Assembly: GCA_028283725.1 (NCBI GenBank)
Contig: JAPWKC010000003.1
Span: 558,001-622,000 of the forward strand
Direction of reading: 5' to 3'
Origin: Neorhizobium sp.
Lineage (GTDB): Bacteria > Pseudomonadota > Alphaproteobacteria > Rhizobiales > Rhizobiaceae
Length of the DNA: 64,000 nucleotides
The first letter of the stretch is position 1; every line of letters begins with the position of its first letter. Under the pieces are notes generated by a model, which was given only the letters and a program-made list of their open reading frames with translations, was not told the origin of the DNA and made no database searches. This document shows positions 36,495 to 45,581 of this stretch, one piece after another. A program made the translations under genes and the position numbers.

Positions 36495-36788
36495 ATGCGA
36501 CCGTCGGAAGTCTTGGAACAGAACCGCGAGGCGATCCGCGAAGCGACGAAGCGCTTCAACGCGGCAAACCCGCGTGTCTTCGGCTCGGTGGCGCGCGGCG
36601 AGGACAGGCCCGACAGCGATCTCGACATTCTCGTCGACGCGCTGCCAGGCACCACGCTGTTCGATCTGGGCGGTCTGCTGGAGGAATTAAAGGAGATCAT
36701 GACCGGGACGGAAATTCATCTCCTGACGCCGGGAGATTTCCCGGAACGGGTGCGCGACCGCGTGCTGCTGGAGGCCCAGCCGGTATGA
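36495..36788 (+). CDS. mntA: MntA-type nucleotidyltransferase antitoxin
   Basis: A 97-residue minimal nucleotidyltransferase with GSX10DXD: GSVARGEDRPDSDLDILV, giving the two catalytic Asp residues; a third carboxylate is likely in TGTEIHLL. AGGAG lies seven bases before ATG 36495. Together with the overlapping HEPN gene it forms a HepT/MntA (type VII) toxin-antitoxin pair, in which MntA AMPylates a Tyr of HepT. It is inserted between uraD and allA on the same strand. Confidence 0.85.
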   Translation: MRPSEVLEQNREAIREATKRFNAANPRVFGSVARGEDRPDSDLDILVDALPGTTLFDLGGLLEELKEIMTGTEIHLLTPGDFPERVRDRVLLEAQPV

Positions 36789-37147
36789 CGATCGAGCGCC
36801 TGCAGACTTATTTGCGCGAGATGGAGCAGGCCGCGCGCGAGATCGGTGAATTTCTCGATGGGATGACGCATGAGACATTCCTGATCGATATCGTGAAACA
36901 GCGTGCCGTCGGAATGAATTTGCTGATCATCGGGGAAGCGTCCATGCGTTTGGCGGACGAGTTTCCGGAGTTTGCGGATGATCACCCCGACATTCCTTGG
37001 GCCAAGATCCGTGGCATGCGAAACCGCATTGCGCATGGCTATCTCAGCATCAATCTTGATACGCTCTGGTCCACGTCACGGACAGCCATTCCAGACCTCA
37101 TCGCCAGCCTCGATGCCCTGCGCCACTGGCGCGCCCAGGGCGAGTGA
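36785..37147 (+). CDS. hepT: HepT-type HEPN RNase toxin (DUF86)
   Basis: A 120-residue all-helical protein with the HEPN RNase motif RX4HXY: RNRIAHGY near residue 80, preceded by IIGEASMRLADEF and IPWAKIRGM. The Tyr of the motif is the known AMPylation site in the HepT/MntA systems. Its ATG overlaps the mntA stop (ATGA), which is the normal arrangement. Confidence 0.87.
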   Translation: MTIERLQTYLREMEQAAREIGEFLDGMTHETFLIDIVKQRAVGMNLLIIGEASMRLADEFPEFADDHPDIPWAKIRGMRNRIAHGYLSINLDTLWSTSRTAIPDLIASLDALRHWRAQGE

Positions 37148-37201
37148 TGGCGCCACCCGATGTCTCCTTTCCTCCCGCTCCTTGCCATTGAAAGTCCGAA
37201 C

Positions 37202-37702
37202 TTGAGTGAAATCCTTTCCGTAAAGCCCCTGACGCCTCATGCCTTTGCGCCTTTCGGCGAGGTCATCGAGGCCGATCCGAAGACCATGCGGCATATCAAT
37301 GGCGGCACGACCGAGCGGTTTCATGCGCTGGCCGCGCCAGAGGCCGCAGGCGAGGGCGCGCGGATAATCCTCAACATCTTTCGCGGCCAGCCGCGGCAGT
37401 TTCCTTATGCGATCACGATGATGGAGCGGCATCCGTTCGGCAGCCAGAGCTTTTCGCCGCTCTCCGGCCGGCCGTTTCTGGTTGCCGTCTCGCATGACGA
37501 GGATGGCCGGCCGGGACGGCCGCTCGTGTTCTTCGCCAATGCAGGACAGGGCGTCAATTATCGTCGCAATGTCTGGCATCACCCGCTGATGGCCTTCGAT
37601 GCGGTCAGCGATTTCCTGATTGCGGATCGCGACGGGCCGGGCAACAATCTGGAAGAGTTCTTCTTCGATACGCCCTATTTCATCACGGAGCCTTGCCTAT
37701 GA
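37202..37702 (+). CDS. allA: Ureidoglycolate lyase AllA
   Basis: A 166-residue cupin-fold enzyme releasing urea and glyoxylate from ureidoglycolate. Family blocks: [64 protein letters not shown] chose TTG 37202, which gives the usual N-terminus; ATG 37160 is possible. Its TGA overlaps the uraH ATG by 4 bp. Confidence 0.9.
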   Translation: MSEILSVKPLTPHAFAPFGEVIEADPKTMRHINGGTTERFHALAAPEAAGEGARIILNIFRGQPRQFPYAITMMERHPFGSQSFSPLSGRPFLVAVSHDEDGRPGRPLVFFANAGQGVNYRRNVWHHPLMAFDAVSDFLIADRDGPGNNLEEFFFDTPYFITEPCL

Positions 37703-38055
37703 CCGGCCTTACCACCCATGTACTCGACACGGCGACGGGCAGGCCCGCGGAAGGACTTGCGATCGAGGTCTACAGGGTGAAAGACGGCGAGCGGGAGAAA
37801 ATCCGTGCCGTCACCACCAATGCGGACGGACGGGTGGATGGCGGGCCGATCCTGATCGGCGACACATTTCGTGTCGGGCAATACGAACTGGTTTTTCATG
37901 CCGGTGATTACCTGCGCCGCAGCGGCGCTGGGCTGTCCGAGCCCGCCTTTCTCGACGTCATCCCGATCCGCTTCGGCATATCCGATACGACGGCGCATTA
38001 TCATGTGCCGCTGCTTCTGTCGCCTTACGGCTATTCCACCTACAGGGGCAGCTGA
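37699..38055 (+). CDS. uraH: 5-hydroxyisourate hydrolase
   Basis: A 118-residue transthyretin-like protein with the N-terminal [17 protein letters not shown] motif, the central [10 protein letters not shown] segment and the C-terminal YRGS tetrapeptide that marks HIUases. It hydrolyses 5-hydroxyisourate, the PuuD product, to OHCU for UraD. ATG 37699 overlaps the allA stop; its own stop overlaps the next start by 1 bp. Confidence 0.95.
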   Translation: MTGLTTHVLDTATGRPAEGLAIEVYRVKDGEREKIRAVTTNADGRVDGGPILIGDTFRVGQYELVFHAGDYLRRSGAGLSEPAFLDVIPIRFGISDTTAHYHVPLLLSPYGYSTYRGS

Positions 38056-38804
38056 TGCGCTTTGCAGCGATCGCCGATGTGCATGGCAACCATGCGGCAC
38101 TGAAGGCCGTGCTGGACGATATCGCCCGGCTCGGCATTCGCGATATCGTCAACCTCGGCGATTGTTTCAGCGGACCGCTGGAGGCGGGGCTATGCGGCGA
38201 TCTTTTGCTTCTGCTCGACATGGCCGGTGCGCGCACCGTGCGCGGCAATCACGACCGCTATATTCTAGAGACACCTGTCGACACGATGGGAATTTCGGAT
38301 CGTCATGCGCATGACCAGCTGTCGGCGCGGCATTTCGACTGGCTGCGCAAGCTCCCCCTCGACATGGTATTCCGCGACGATGTCTATCTGTGCCATGCTA
38401 CGCCCGCAGACGACAATCTCTACTGGCTGGAGACGGTGACGCCCGAGGGCGCCGTGACGCTTCGCCCGCAGGCCGAGATCGAGGATCTCGCGCAAGGCAT
38501 CGCGCAGCCGCTGATCCTTTGCGCCCACAGCCATGTCGCCCGGATGGTGCAGCTTGCCGACGGGCGTCTGATCGTCAATCCCGGCAGCGTCGGATGCCCC
38601 GGCTACGAGGACGATCTGCCCTATCCGCACAAGGTGGAAGTGGGCCACGCGCTTGCATGCTACGCGATCCTCGACAAGACGGAGCGCGGCTGGGTGCCGG
38701 AATTCCGCTGCGTGGCTTACGACCATATGGCGATGTCGCGGCTTGCCGGTGCGAACGGCCGGGCAGAATGGGCACAGGCGCTGGCGACCGGGCGGGTCGA
38801 GTAG
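38055..38804 (+). CDS. Cytoplasmic metallophosphoesterase family protein
   Basis: A 249-residue calcineurin-like phosphoesterase with IADVHGN, NLGDCFSGP, RGNHDRY, LCHATP and CAHSHVAR motifs, closest in layout to YfcE/DUF-type phosphodiesterases. It is translationally coupled (1-bp overlap) to uraH and is the last gene of the ureide operon. Its role there is unknown. Confidence 0.85.
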   Translation: MRFAAIADVHGNHAALKAVLDDIARLGIRDIVNLGDCFSGPLEAGLCGDLLLLLDMAGARTVRGNHDRYILETPVDTMGISDRHAHDQLSARHFDWLRKLPLDMVFRDDVYLCHATPADDNLYWLETVTPEGAVTLRPQAEIEDLAQGIAQPLILCAHSHVARMVQLADGRLIVNPGSVGCPGYEDDLPYPHKVEVGHALACYAILDKTERGWVPEFRCVAYDHMAMSRLAGANGRAEWAQALATGRVE

Positions 38805-39201
38805 GGTTAAGCTCTGCTTGGCTTGGCTTGGCTTTGGGCCGGGTCGGGCCGGGGCGGGGCGCGGCGAGATCCGGCGGATCATCGGCCGGGCTCCCGCTGC
38901 TATCCTATGGTGTCCTCTGGAGGGCATCGGCATGCCGGATTTCGCCGGAGCATCGGCTTGTCCAATGCGTCGACGGGCGTGGTGGCCGACCGAGGTGATC
39001 ACTCCCCAGTTGCCTTTCCACCACTGATCCGGCCCCCGGAAACCTTTCCGCAACGCTTGGCCGGGATAATCCCGGAGCATCGGTTGGGCTGAAGTGATTC
39101 TTGTTTCGTTCCGGTGCTGAAGATTCAATGGCTTGGGTTCGTCGCGCTTCATTCAAGCGCAGCAGCGATATCCTTGCTCATTCTGAAAGCGGAGATGATC
39201 G
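38805..39201. other. Gene-free spacer with a short GC-rich repeat
   Basis: At its left end GGCTTG and GGGCCGG-type short repeats occur (about 38818-38865). Beyond that I see no gene, RNA or terminator; open frames on both strands have no recognisable protein features. Confidence 0.4.
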
Positions 39202-40035
39202 ATGGCGCAGGCGCGGGCAAAGTCCGGCACGAAACGCAAGGCGGGCGGCAAGCGGAAGGCGGCCGGATCCGGGCGGGGCTCGCTCTGGCCCTGGGTTGCC
39301 TCGCTCGCCGTCGTCGGTGGCGGCATTGCGTTTTACGACAATTCATCGAGCGTGAGGCACTTCGTCTCCGGTCTGAAAGAGGGCAAGCTGACCCAGACGG
39401 CAGAGCGTTCCGCGCCGTCCAGCGCCGCATCGCGACCTTCGGCCGAGCCGAAGACATTGCAGAAGGATGGGCAGAAGGACGGGCCGAAGGACGCACCAGT
39501 GCCGCCGCGTCCGGTCGGGCTTGCCCAACGGGGCGTCCCGTCGGCCGAGATGGCGCCGGATCAGAGCCAGACGGCTGCGATCATTCCGCCGGCGCCGATC
39601 GGAAGGCCGGTGATGGAGGCTTCTGCCGCCGCCAATGCGCGCAATAGCGGGGAGGCCGGCCATGCGCCATCTGCGGCCGGCACCTATCAGGCGCGGTTCT
39701 TCCTGTGCGGAACGGCGAAGCAGGACGATTGCGTCTCCTCGCCGGATCGCTTCGTCTTTCACGGCCAGAAGATCCGGCTCGTCGGCATCGAGGTGCCTGA
39801 TATCAAGAAGCCACGCTGCGAGGCCGAACGGATCAAGGCAAGCGACGCGGAACTTCGGGTTCGCGCCTTTCTCGATTCCGGCCCGTTCGAACTGCGCACA
39901 TGGCAGGGCAATAACGACGAGGTGGATGGCCACCGCCTGCGCGACGTGACGCGCAACGGCATGTCGCTGTCCGAGATCCTGGTGCGCGACGGTCTTGCCC
40001 ACAAGCCGGGGACGCCGAGCGGCTGGTGTGGCTGA
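39202..40035 (+). CDS. Membrane-anchored thermonuclease-like (SNc-fold) protein
   Basis: A 277-residue protein: a basic N-terminus (AKSGTKRKAGGKRKAAG), one membrane helix at about 29-44 (WPWVASLAVVGGGIAFY), a Pro/Ala/Ser-rich linker, and from about residue 160 a staphylococcal-nuclease-like OB fold (FHGQKIRLVGIEVPDIKKPRCEAER, then FELRTWQGNNDEVDGHRLRDVTRNG). Family Arg residues are present but the usual Glu after Gly-Ile-x-x-Pro is Asp, so nuclease activity is uncertain. Cys-Gly ends the protein. Confidence 0.7.
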   Translation: MAQARAKSGTKRKAGGKRKAAGSGRGSLWPWVASLAVVGGGIAFYDNSSSVRHFVSGLKEGKLTQTAERSAPSSAASRPSAEPKTLQKDGQKDGPKDAPVPPRPVGLAQRGVPSAEMAPDQSQTAAIIPPAPIGRPVMEASAAANARNSGEAGHAPSAAGTYQARFFLCGTAKQDDCVSSPDRFVFHGQKIRLVGIEVPDIKKPRCEAERIKASDAELRVRAFLDSGPFELRTWQGNNDEVDGHRLRDVTRNGMSLSEILVRDGLAHKPGTPSGWCG

Positions 40036-40076
40036 AACCCGGACACGACCATGTGCTGCGGTTTTGCACGGCAGGT

Positions 40077-40982
40077 TCAGTCGTCGTTCAGCCGGGGCAG
40101 GACGTCTTTGGCGATGACGGCGAGCGCGCTTGCCGCACGCGCGCCGTCCATGGCCAGATTGAGCGCGACATGGTGGACGCCGAGCGCGCGCAATTCGCCG
40201 AGTATCTTGACCAGTCCATCGGGCCCGGCACGGTAGCCGAGCGTGATCTCCTCGATCCCGTCCGAGACCGTATCGACGAGTTCGAACGCCATCGCCTGGC
40301 CGAGACCGCGAAAGGCCGTCGTCGAGCGGCCAACCGCGCCATGCCAGAGGCCGATCCTGTCCTTCTGGACGGCGAGGGGGCGATGATAGGTCATCCAGGC
40401 GGAAGCGTTGCGGGCGATCCATTCGAGCGATTGCGACGAGGATCCGACGGCGACCCGCGTGATGTCGCGGCCGCTGCGCGGGCGCATGCGAAAGTCCTCG
40501 CGACCGCCGATATCGCCTGAAAGCGCTGACGACAGCGCTGCCCAATTGTCGCGAAAGAGTTCGCGTCGATCGGCAACATTCCTGCCGAAGGCCTTGAATT
40601 CGGACGGACGATCGCCCGCACCGAGGCCGAGCAGGACGCGTCCTTTAGATAACGCATCCAGCGACAGGGCGGCCTTGGCAATGTGGAACGGATGACGCAA
40701 CGGCAGCACGATCGCGCCGGTCGCAAGCGTGATCCTTCGCGTCGTTGCGGCCAGCGCGCCGAGCAAGATCCACGGGTCCGAATGGCCGATCGGATCCGGG
40801 TAGGCGGGGCTGTTGAGGGGGACGTCGCGGACCCAGAGCGCGGAAAAGCCGAGCGCATCGGCCCTTGCTGCCAGATCAAGCTGAAGGGCGAAATCGATAT
40901 CGGTCGTTTCGCCATTCCCGATCGTGCGGGGCTGGATGGGAAGGACGATCCCGAGGCTCAGTTTTTCCGGTGCAAACAGCAT
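40077..40982 (-). CDS. LLM-class flavin-dependent oxidoreductase
   Basis: A 301-residue luciferase-like TIM barrel: SLGIVLPIQP, ARADALGFSALWVRDVPL, ALAATTRRITLATGAIVLPLRHPFHIAKAALSLDALSKGRVLLGLGAG. Such enzymes use F420 or FMNH2; the substrate is unknown. No flavin reductase is adjacent. ATG 40982 opens the conserved first strand region. Confidence 0.88.
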   Translation of the reverse strand: MLFAPEKLSLGIVLPIQPRTIGNGETTDIDFALQLDLAARADALGFSALWVRDVPLNSPAYPDPIGHSDPWILLGALAATTRRITLATGAIVLPLRHPFHIAKAALSLDALSKGRVLLGLGAGDRPSEFKAFGRNVADRRELFRDNWAALSSALSGDIGGREDFRMRPRSGRDITRVAVGSSSQSLEWIARNASAWMTYHRPLAVQKDRIGLWHGAVGRSTTAFRGLGQAMAFELVDTVSDGIEEITLGYRAGPDGLVKILGELRALGVHHVALNLAMDGARAASALAVIAKDVLPRLNDD

Positions 40983-41395
40983 CGTATCTTCCGTTGGTCA
41001 TCGAGGCCTTGGTGGCGGGGATGCGACATGCCGTTTCGAGCGACGTGGCGGTGGCGTGCGCTCGCGCCATCCGAACGGCGTGCAAGAGCGATGTAGGTGC
41101 GGCGGAGGAAGACAGCAAGGCGCGGCACGCACCCGAGCGATGTCGACTATGGCAATATGGGGGCGTGCCGCGAGCCGTGCCGCCATGGCGCAACACGGCC
41201 CGAATGCGGGCGCGTGCTTTGCTGTTGCTGCGACTCGTTTGCGTCGCTACCCTTCGTGAGGTCAGCCCCTTCGGGCGGCGGCGGATGCCATGTCGGGACA
41301 CTCCCCCAGCATCCGATCGAATGAGCCTGTCTCCACGAAAATCGCGCCATCCGTCTGACAAAACGGGGCGCCCGACCTTGAAGAAGGGGGAGAGG
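40983..41395. other. Gene-free spacer
   Basis: Open frames across this stretch have no recognisable features. It should hold promoters for the LLM gene (leftward) and the small gene at 41396 (rightward). Confidence 0.4.
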
Positions 41396-41734
41396 ATGCT
41401 GGCCGAACGCAATCCTTCGACTGACCCGATGAACGCCCATGCCGCCCATGCCGCCAAGGCTGCCATTGCCGCAGGGAGCGAGATGATGGCTTGCGCGCAT
41501 GCCGTTTCGCCTGCCGCATCGGTCGCGAACCCGGTGTTTCCGGCGCAATCCGAGGCCGATGCCATCGAGGCTGCGCTTGCCTGGCATGGCGGCGATCCGC
41601 GTGCCACGATCGAGACGCTGCTTGCCGATTGCGGGCATCTGCGCGTGCAGCTTGCCGCTGCGCGCAACTGCATCAGCCGTGGCCTGACACGCGGCTGGCT
41701 GCCGGAGCCCGACAGGCCGGTGGCGGAGGTGTGA
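41396..41734 (+). CDS. Small rhizobial hypothetical protein
   Basis: A 112-residue protein with an Ala-rich N-terminus and a more conserved end: EAALAWHGGDPRATIETLLADCGHLRVQLAAARNCISRGLTRGWLPE. The pattern is familiar from short uncharacterised rhizobial proteins. ATG 41396 follows a purine-rich GGGGGAGAGG stretch. It contains no membrane span and no known motif. Confidence 0.65.
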   Translation: MLAERNPSTDPMNAHAAHAAKAAIAAGSEMMACAHAVSPAASVANPVFPAQSEADAIEAALAWHGGDPRATIETLLADCGHLRVQLAAARNCISRGLTRGWLPEPDRPVAEV

Positions 41735-41847
41735 ACCTCCTCCACCGCGATGATCCCCGGACATGTTTTCAATGAGGGGGGCGTTAACGGAGTCGCTGCG
41801 TAAAGCCCCTCAAGGAAACTTCAGAGATCACGACGACGCTGGAGCGG

Positions 41848-41943
41848 TTTCGTCTTTCGTTGAGACGCGGAACTGCTCCATCGCCTTGTTTTCCCGAGAA
41901 ATGCCGGAGGCAAAAGCGGTTCTTGCCCTTGCTGGAATTGCGC
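41848..41943 (+). repeat. Dispersed rhizobial-type intergenic element, copy A
   Basis: About 96 bp aligned with 59797-59892: both read TTTC, CTTTC, ACGCG-AACTGCTCCA, C-TTGTTT, GC-AAA-CGGTTC and GGAATTGC in the same order and spacing. It ends at the stop codon of the lytic transglycosylase. Similar mosaic elements (RIME-like) are known from Rhizobiales genomes. Confidence 0.75.
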
Positions 41944-42842
41944 TAGCGGTTGCGGAAGACCGTGCAGGTTCCGCCGGCGCTTCTGATGTCGGCGCAGAGC
42001 CTTGTCGCGTCCTTGCGGTTCTCGCGGCCAATGCGAGCGGCGTATCTCGGCCGCGAACCGAAATTGCCGCCGCGCTGGCGCACGATGAGCGCGCGTTCGG
42101 CGTTGAGCGGGGACGGCAGGCGCAGGATTGCCCGTGTAAACAGCCGGTCGGCGACGACCGGGCTGTAATGGCCGGCAAGCTGGACACCCCAGGGTGCCCA
42201 GTCGGCCGAACCCGACAGGACCGGTTCGTTCAACTGGCGGGTATCGGCGAGCGCGATGCAGGCGGGCACGAAGGCCTGTTTGGCATCGAGCGGCGGGGCT
42301 GCCGTTTCCGGCGGCGCAGCCTTCCAGGTCTCGGCAAGATGGCCGGTGATGGCAAAGACATAGTCGCGCGTTTCGATCGGCAATCGGCCGGTCGACAGAA
42401 AGCGGTCGACGCCGTTTTCGCCGGCATTGTAGGCGGCCGCGGCAAGGCCCAGATTGCCGAATTTCGTACGCAGCGCATCGAGATAGGTGGATGATGCGTC
42501 GAGCGCCGCGATCACGTCGAAACTGTTGGTGAGGCCGCGCAGGCGGGCGGTGCCGGGCATGAACTGGGCAATGCCTTCGGCGCCCCTGGGGCTGACGGCC
42601 TCCGGGCGAAACAGGCTTTCGCGCCAGATCAGCCGGGCGAAAAATTCGGGTGGCAGGTTTCTCAGCGCAGCAAAATGGTCGAGCGAGCGGCAGAGATCGG
42701 CGTTGAAACTCTGTTTGCGGATGCAGAGCGAGGCATCGCCATTCCTGTAGAGGCAGTCGCTGCTCTTATCCGTCTTGGCCCCGGCGGCACTGAGCGCGGC
42801 GTCCGGCAGAAGCAGCAGGAGGGCTGCTGCGAGGAGGCGCAC
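41943..42842 (-). CDS. Lytic transglycosylase (SLT domain), exported
   Basis: About 299 residues when started at GTG 42842, just before a signal peptide (VRLLAAALLLLLPDAALSAA). The mature part has a Cys-containing N-terminal region and an SLT domain: FARLIWRESLFRPEAVSPRGAEGIAQFMPGTA with the catalytic Glu in the RES motif, and AAAYNAGENGVDRF. It cleaves peptidoglycan glycan strands in the periplasm. The frame continues open to 43217 but that extension is low-complexity and overlaps lldD; an ATG at 43109 is another possible start. Confidence 0.82.
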   Translation of the reverse strand: MRLLAAALLLLLPDAALSAAGAKTDKSSDCLYRNGDASLCIRKQSFNADLCRSLDHFAALRNLPPEFFARLIWRESLFRPEAVSPRGAEGIAQFMPGTARLRGLTNSFDVIAALDASSTYLDALRTKFGNLGLAAAAYNAGENGVDRFLSTGRLPIETRDYVFAITGHLAETWKAAPPETAAPPLDAKQAFVPACIALADTRQLNEPVLSGSADWAPWGVQLAGHYSPVVADRLFTRAILRLPSPLNAERALIVRQRGGNFGSRPRYAARIGRENRKDATRLCADIRSAGGTCTVFRNR

Positions 42843-43156
42843 GGCCAGCGGGCTTGCTGTCGACGGGATTTGGGGCCGAAGGCTCGGGGGCGGGATGCTT
42901 TCAGTCGAGCGGCTTTGGGTTACGGGGCTTGATGAATGGATGCTTGCGGCCTCCGGGGCTCGGGGCCGGGGCGCGTCGCTTGCGAACGCTTCGATCTGTT
43001 GACCTTCGCTCTGCGGGCTTGCGGCCACACGGCTTGCGGTCCGCAGGTTGCCGCTCAAGGTTGGAAAGCGCCCGGCCGGCAGATGGCCGGGGCCTGTCAT
43101 CTCCATCATCGAGGCTGTGCGGCTTGCGCCCTCTGGAAGCCGGCCTCTCATCTGCA
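42843..43156. other. Spacer with imperfect CGGCTTGCG-type repeats
   Basis: Between the lldD stop and the likely transglycosylase start there are several imperfect copies of GGGCTTGCGG/CGGCTTGCG on the plus strand. If translation of the transglycosylase starts upstream, this encodes a variable N-terminal extension. Confidence 0.45.
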
Positions 43157-44302
43157 TCAGAACGGGTTGTGCGCGACGACGCTCTTGTCGCAATCCTGAA
43201 TATCCCGTTTGCCGCACAGCGCCATCGTGATGTCCATCTCCTTGCGGATGATTTCGAGCGCGGTGGTGACGCCTTCCTTGCCCATGGCGCCGAGGCCATA
43301 GAGGAAGGGACGGCCGATATAGGTGCCGCGGGCGCCGAGCGCCACCGCTTTCAGCACATCCTGGCCGGAGCGGATGCCGCCATCGAAATGCACCTCGATC
43401 CGGTCGCCAACGGCATCGACGATCTTCGGCAGCATGGAAATGGAGGACAGCGCGCCATCGAGCTGACGGCCGCCATGGTTGGAGACGATCAGCGCGTCGG
43501 CGCCGGTATCGGCGGCGGCACGGGCGTCTTCCTCGTCAAGGATGCCCTTGATGATAAGCTTGCCGCCCCAGAGATCCTTGATCCAGCGGATATCGTCCCA
43601 GGAAAGCCGCGGGTCGAACTGTTCGGCGGTCCAGGCAGACAGCGACGACAGATCGGAGACATTGCCGGCATGGCCGACGATATTGCCGAAGGCGCGGCGC
43701 TTGGTGCCGAGCATTTCCAGGCACCATTGCGGCTTGGTGGCGAGCTGGAGTGCCGTGTTCAGCGTCCATTTCGGCGGTGCCGAGAGGCCGTTGCGGATAT
43801 CCTTGTGGCGCTGGCCGAGGATCTGAAGATCGGCGGTGACGACAAGCGCGCCGCAGCCGGCGGCCTTGGCGCGGCCGATCAGCCGCTCGATGAAGCCGCG
43901 ATCCTTCATCACGTAGAGCTGGAACCAGAAGGGTTTCGTCGTGACCGAGCGGACGTCCTCGATCGAACATATGCTCATCGTCGACAGCGTGAAGGGCACG
44001 CCGAATTCTTCCGCTGCCTTCGCCGCCAGCATTTCGCCATCGGCATGCTGCATGCCGGTGAGGCCCGTCGGCGACAGCGCTACGGGCATCGAAGCCGACT
44101 GGCCGACCATAGTGGTTGCAAGCGAGCGGTTGGTCATGTCGACCAACACGCGCTGGCGCAGCTTGATCTTCGAGAAATCATCCTCGTTGGCACGGTAGGT
44201 GCCTTCGGTCCAGGCGCCGCTATCGGCATAATCGAAGAACATTTTCGGCACGCGGCGGCGGGCCATTTTCTTCAGATCGGCGATGGTCAGCGGCTTGGAC
44301 AT
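43157..44302 (-). CDS. lldD: FMN-dependent alpha-hydroxy-acid oxidase / L-lactate dehydrogenase
   Basis: A 381-residue TIM-barrel flavoprotein. It begins PLTIADLKKMARRRVPKMFFDYADSGAW, and has ALSPTGLTGMQHADGE, WFQLYVMKDR, the catalytic SNHGGRQLDGA with the active-site His and Arg, and FDGGIRSGQDV with the FMN phosphate-binding segment. It oxidises L-lactate to pyruvate and passes electrons to the quinone pool; related 2-hydroxy acids are possible. ATG 44302 has AGGAGGAAA upstream; a longer frame to 44386 lacks support. Confidence 0.92.
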   Translation of the reverse strand: MSKPLTIADLKKMARRRVPKMFFDYADSGAWTEGTYRANEDDFSKIKLRQRVLVDMTNRSLATTMVGQSASMPVALSPTGLTGMQHADGEMLAAKAAEEFGVPFTLSTMSICSIEDVRSVTTKPFWFQLYVMKDRGFIERLIGRAKAAGCGALVVTADLQILGQRHKDIRNGLSAPPKWTLNTALQLATKPQWCLEMLGTKRRAFGNIVGHAGNVSDLSSLSAWTAEQFDPRLSWDDIRWIKDLWGGKLIIKGILDEEDARAAADTGADALIVSNHGGRQLDGALSSISMLPKIVDAVGDRIEVHFDGGIRSGQDVLKAVALGARGTYIGRPFLYGLGAMGKEGVTTALEIIRKEMDITMALCGKRDIQDCDKSVVAHNPF

Positions 44303-44512
44303 GATGATGATTTCCTCCTGATCGGGATCGAGAGGTAGCATGATTTTCAGCGCCGGTTCATCCGAAAACGACCGTGCCGGCGTCAAAGATTTTCAGAGCT
44401 TTCAGGCTGTTGCAAGCCTGCCCGGCCAGTGGCGGAGAGGCGGCCTTCACGGGGCGCCCGCCGACGGGTCGCCGGCAGGTGCTGGATGGGTTCCCGGTCT
44501 GCCGGAAACGGC

Positions 44513-45439
44513 TCAGAGACCGGCGGCGACTGCTTCGCGCACCGCGATATCGGCCATTTCGAGAGCTGCTTCGCGGCTCTTTGCGGCGGCGATGAAGCGG
44601 CCGTTGTGGCAGAAGCTCGCCCCCTTGACCCCACTTGCGGCTTCGAGATCGCCATTGGTGAGGCCTGCCCATGCGGCTGGAAGGTCGGCGCGCAGCTCAA
44701 AACCTTCCTCGGCCTTGCGGATGCCGATGACGCACCAGTCGGTCTCGCTGCGCGGATGGACGACGAAGAGAAGGTGGTCGGCGCCGGCCTTGATCACGGC
44801 GGGGCGGTAGGGCATGCCCATCGGCAATTCGAGAATGCGGCCTTCGCCTGCCTTTTCGATGGCGTTCTGCACCAGAGCCTCGGCACGCCGCTTGGCGGCA
44901 CTCTTGCCGATGCGGGCCTCGACGATGGCGCGGGCAATGCCGAGCGCTGCGTGGAAGCTCGTCGTCTCGGCCTCGGGGTCCGTCTCGTCGAAGACGGGCT
45001 TCAGGGTTTCCAGAAGGGCGGGCAGGGTCAGTCCGGCCAGCGGGCCGGACGGGGACAAGGCGCCATTGTCGGTCAGATCGATCGGCAGGACGAAGCTTGC
45101 GTCGAAGCTTTCATGGATCTCCTCGACATGGGCTGCCGGAACGCCGGATGCGACGAGGTAGTCGCGGCCATAGTGTTTCCAGATCAGGCCGAAGGATGAA
45201 TAGGGCTGGCCGTCGTCGCGCAGAGGCGCGCCGCGCTGGTGATGGTCGAAGATCCTCACGGCGGCATCATAGGCGCCGCCGACATCGTAGATGATGCGGT
45301 TGTCGCCCGGCGTGATCCATTCCGGCGCGCGGCTGCGGACGATCTTCGCCGCGGGAAAGAGTTTCGTCAGGATGACGCTCGACAGCAGCTCGTCGGCATG
45401 GAAGCCACCGGAATGGGTGACAAGGAAATCTGTGGTCAT
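44513..45439 (-). CDS. MYG1-family DHH-type hydrolase
   Basis: A 308-residue protein of the MYG1/UPF0160 family: VTHSGGFHADELLSSVILTKLFP, VGGAYDAAVRIFDHHQRG with the DHH motif, PYSSFGLIWKHYG, and a C-terminal part with FVVHPRSETDWCVIGI and SFCHNGRFIAAAKSREAA. Eukaryotic MYG1 is a 3-5 exonuclease; the bacterial role is unknown. Confidence 0.88.
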   Translation of the reverse strand: MTTDFLVTHSGGFHADELLSSVILTKLFPAAKIVRSRAPEWITPGDNRIIYDVGGAYDAAVRIFDHHQRGAPLRDDGQPYSSFGLIWKHYGRDYLVASGVPAAHVEEIHESFDASFVLPIDLTDNGALSPSGPLAGLTLPALLETLKPVFDETDPEAETTSFHAALGIARAIVEARIGKSAAKRRAEALVQNAIEKAGEGRILELPMGMPYRPAVIKAGADHLLFVVHPRSETDWCVIGIRKAEEGFELRADLPAAWAGLTNGDLEAASGVKGASFCHNGRFIAAAKSREAALEMADIAVREAVAAGL

Positions 45440-45581
45440 GCCGTGGTCAAGCCTTAGTGATCTGGAACGGAGACAACCAGATAACCTGTGCCGCGAGGCT
45501 TCTCAAGCGGGTATCGCGATAGGCGACCTATCACCGGATAAATCGGTTAATTCGGGTCTGCGGTGGCCGCGGGTTATCAAC

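Noticed and set aside
38905-39156. Possible small gene on the minus strand in the spacer after the phosphoesterase
   Set aside because: An 83-codon frame exists, but it has no ribosome-binding site, no hydrophobic core pattern and no recognised family; other frames in the same stretch are equally open.
42843-43217. N-terminal extension of the lytic transglycosylase up to 43217
   Set aside because: The extension is repeat-like, overlaps lldD and would bury the signal peptide; a start at 42842 or 43109 fits better.
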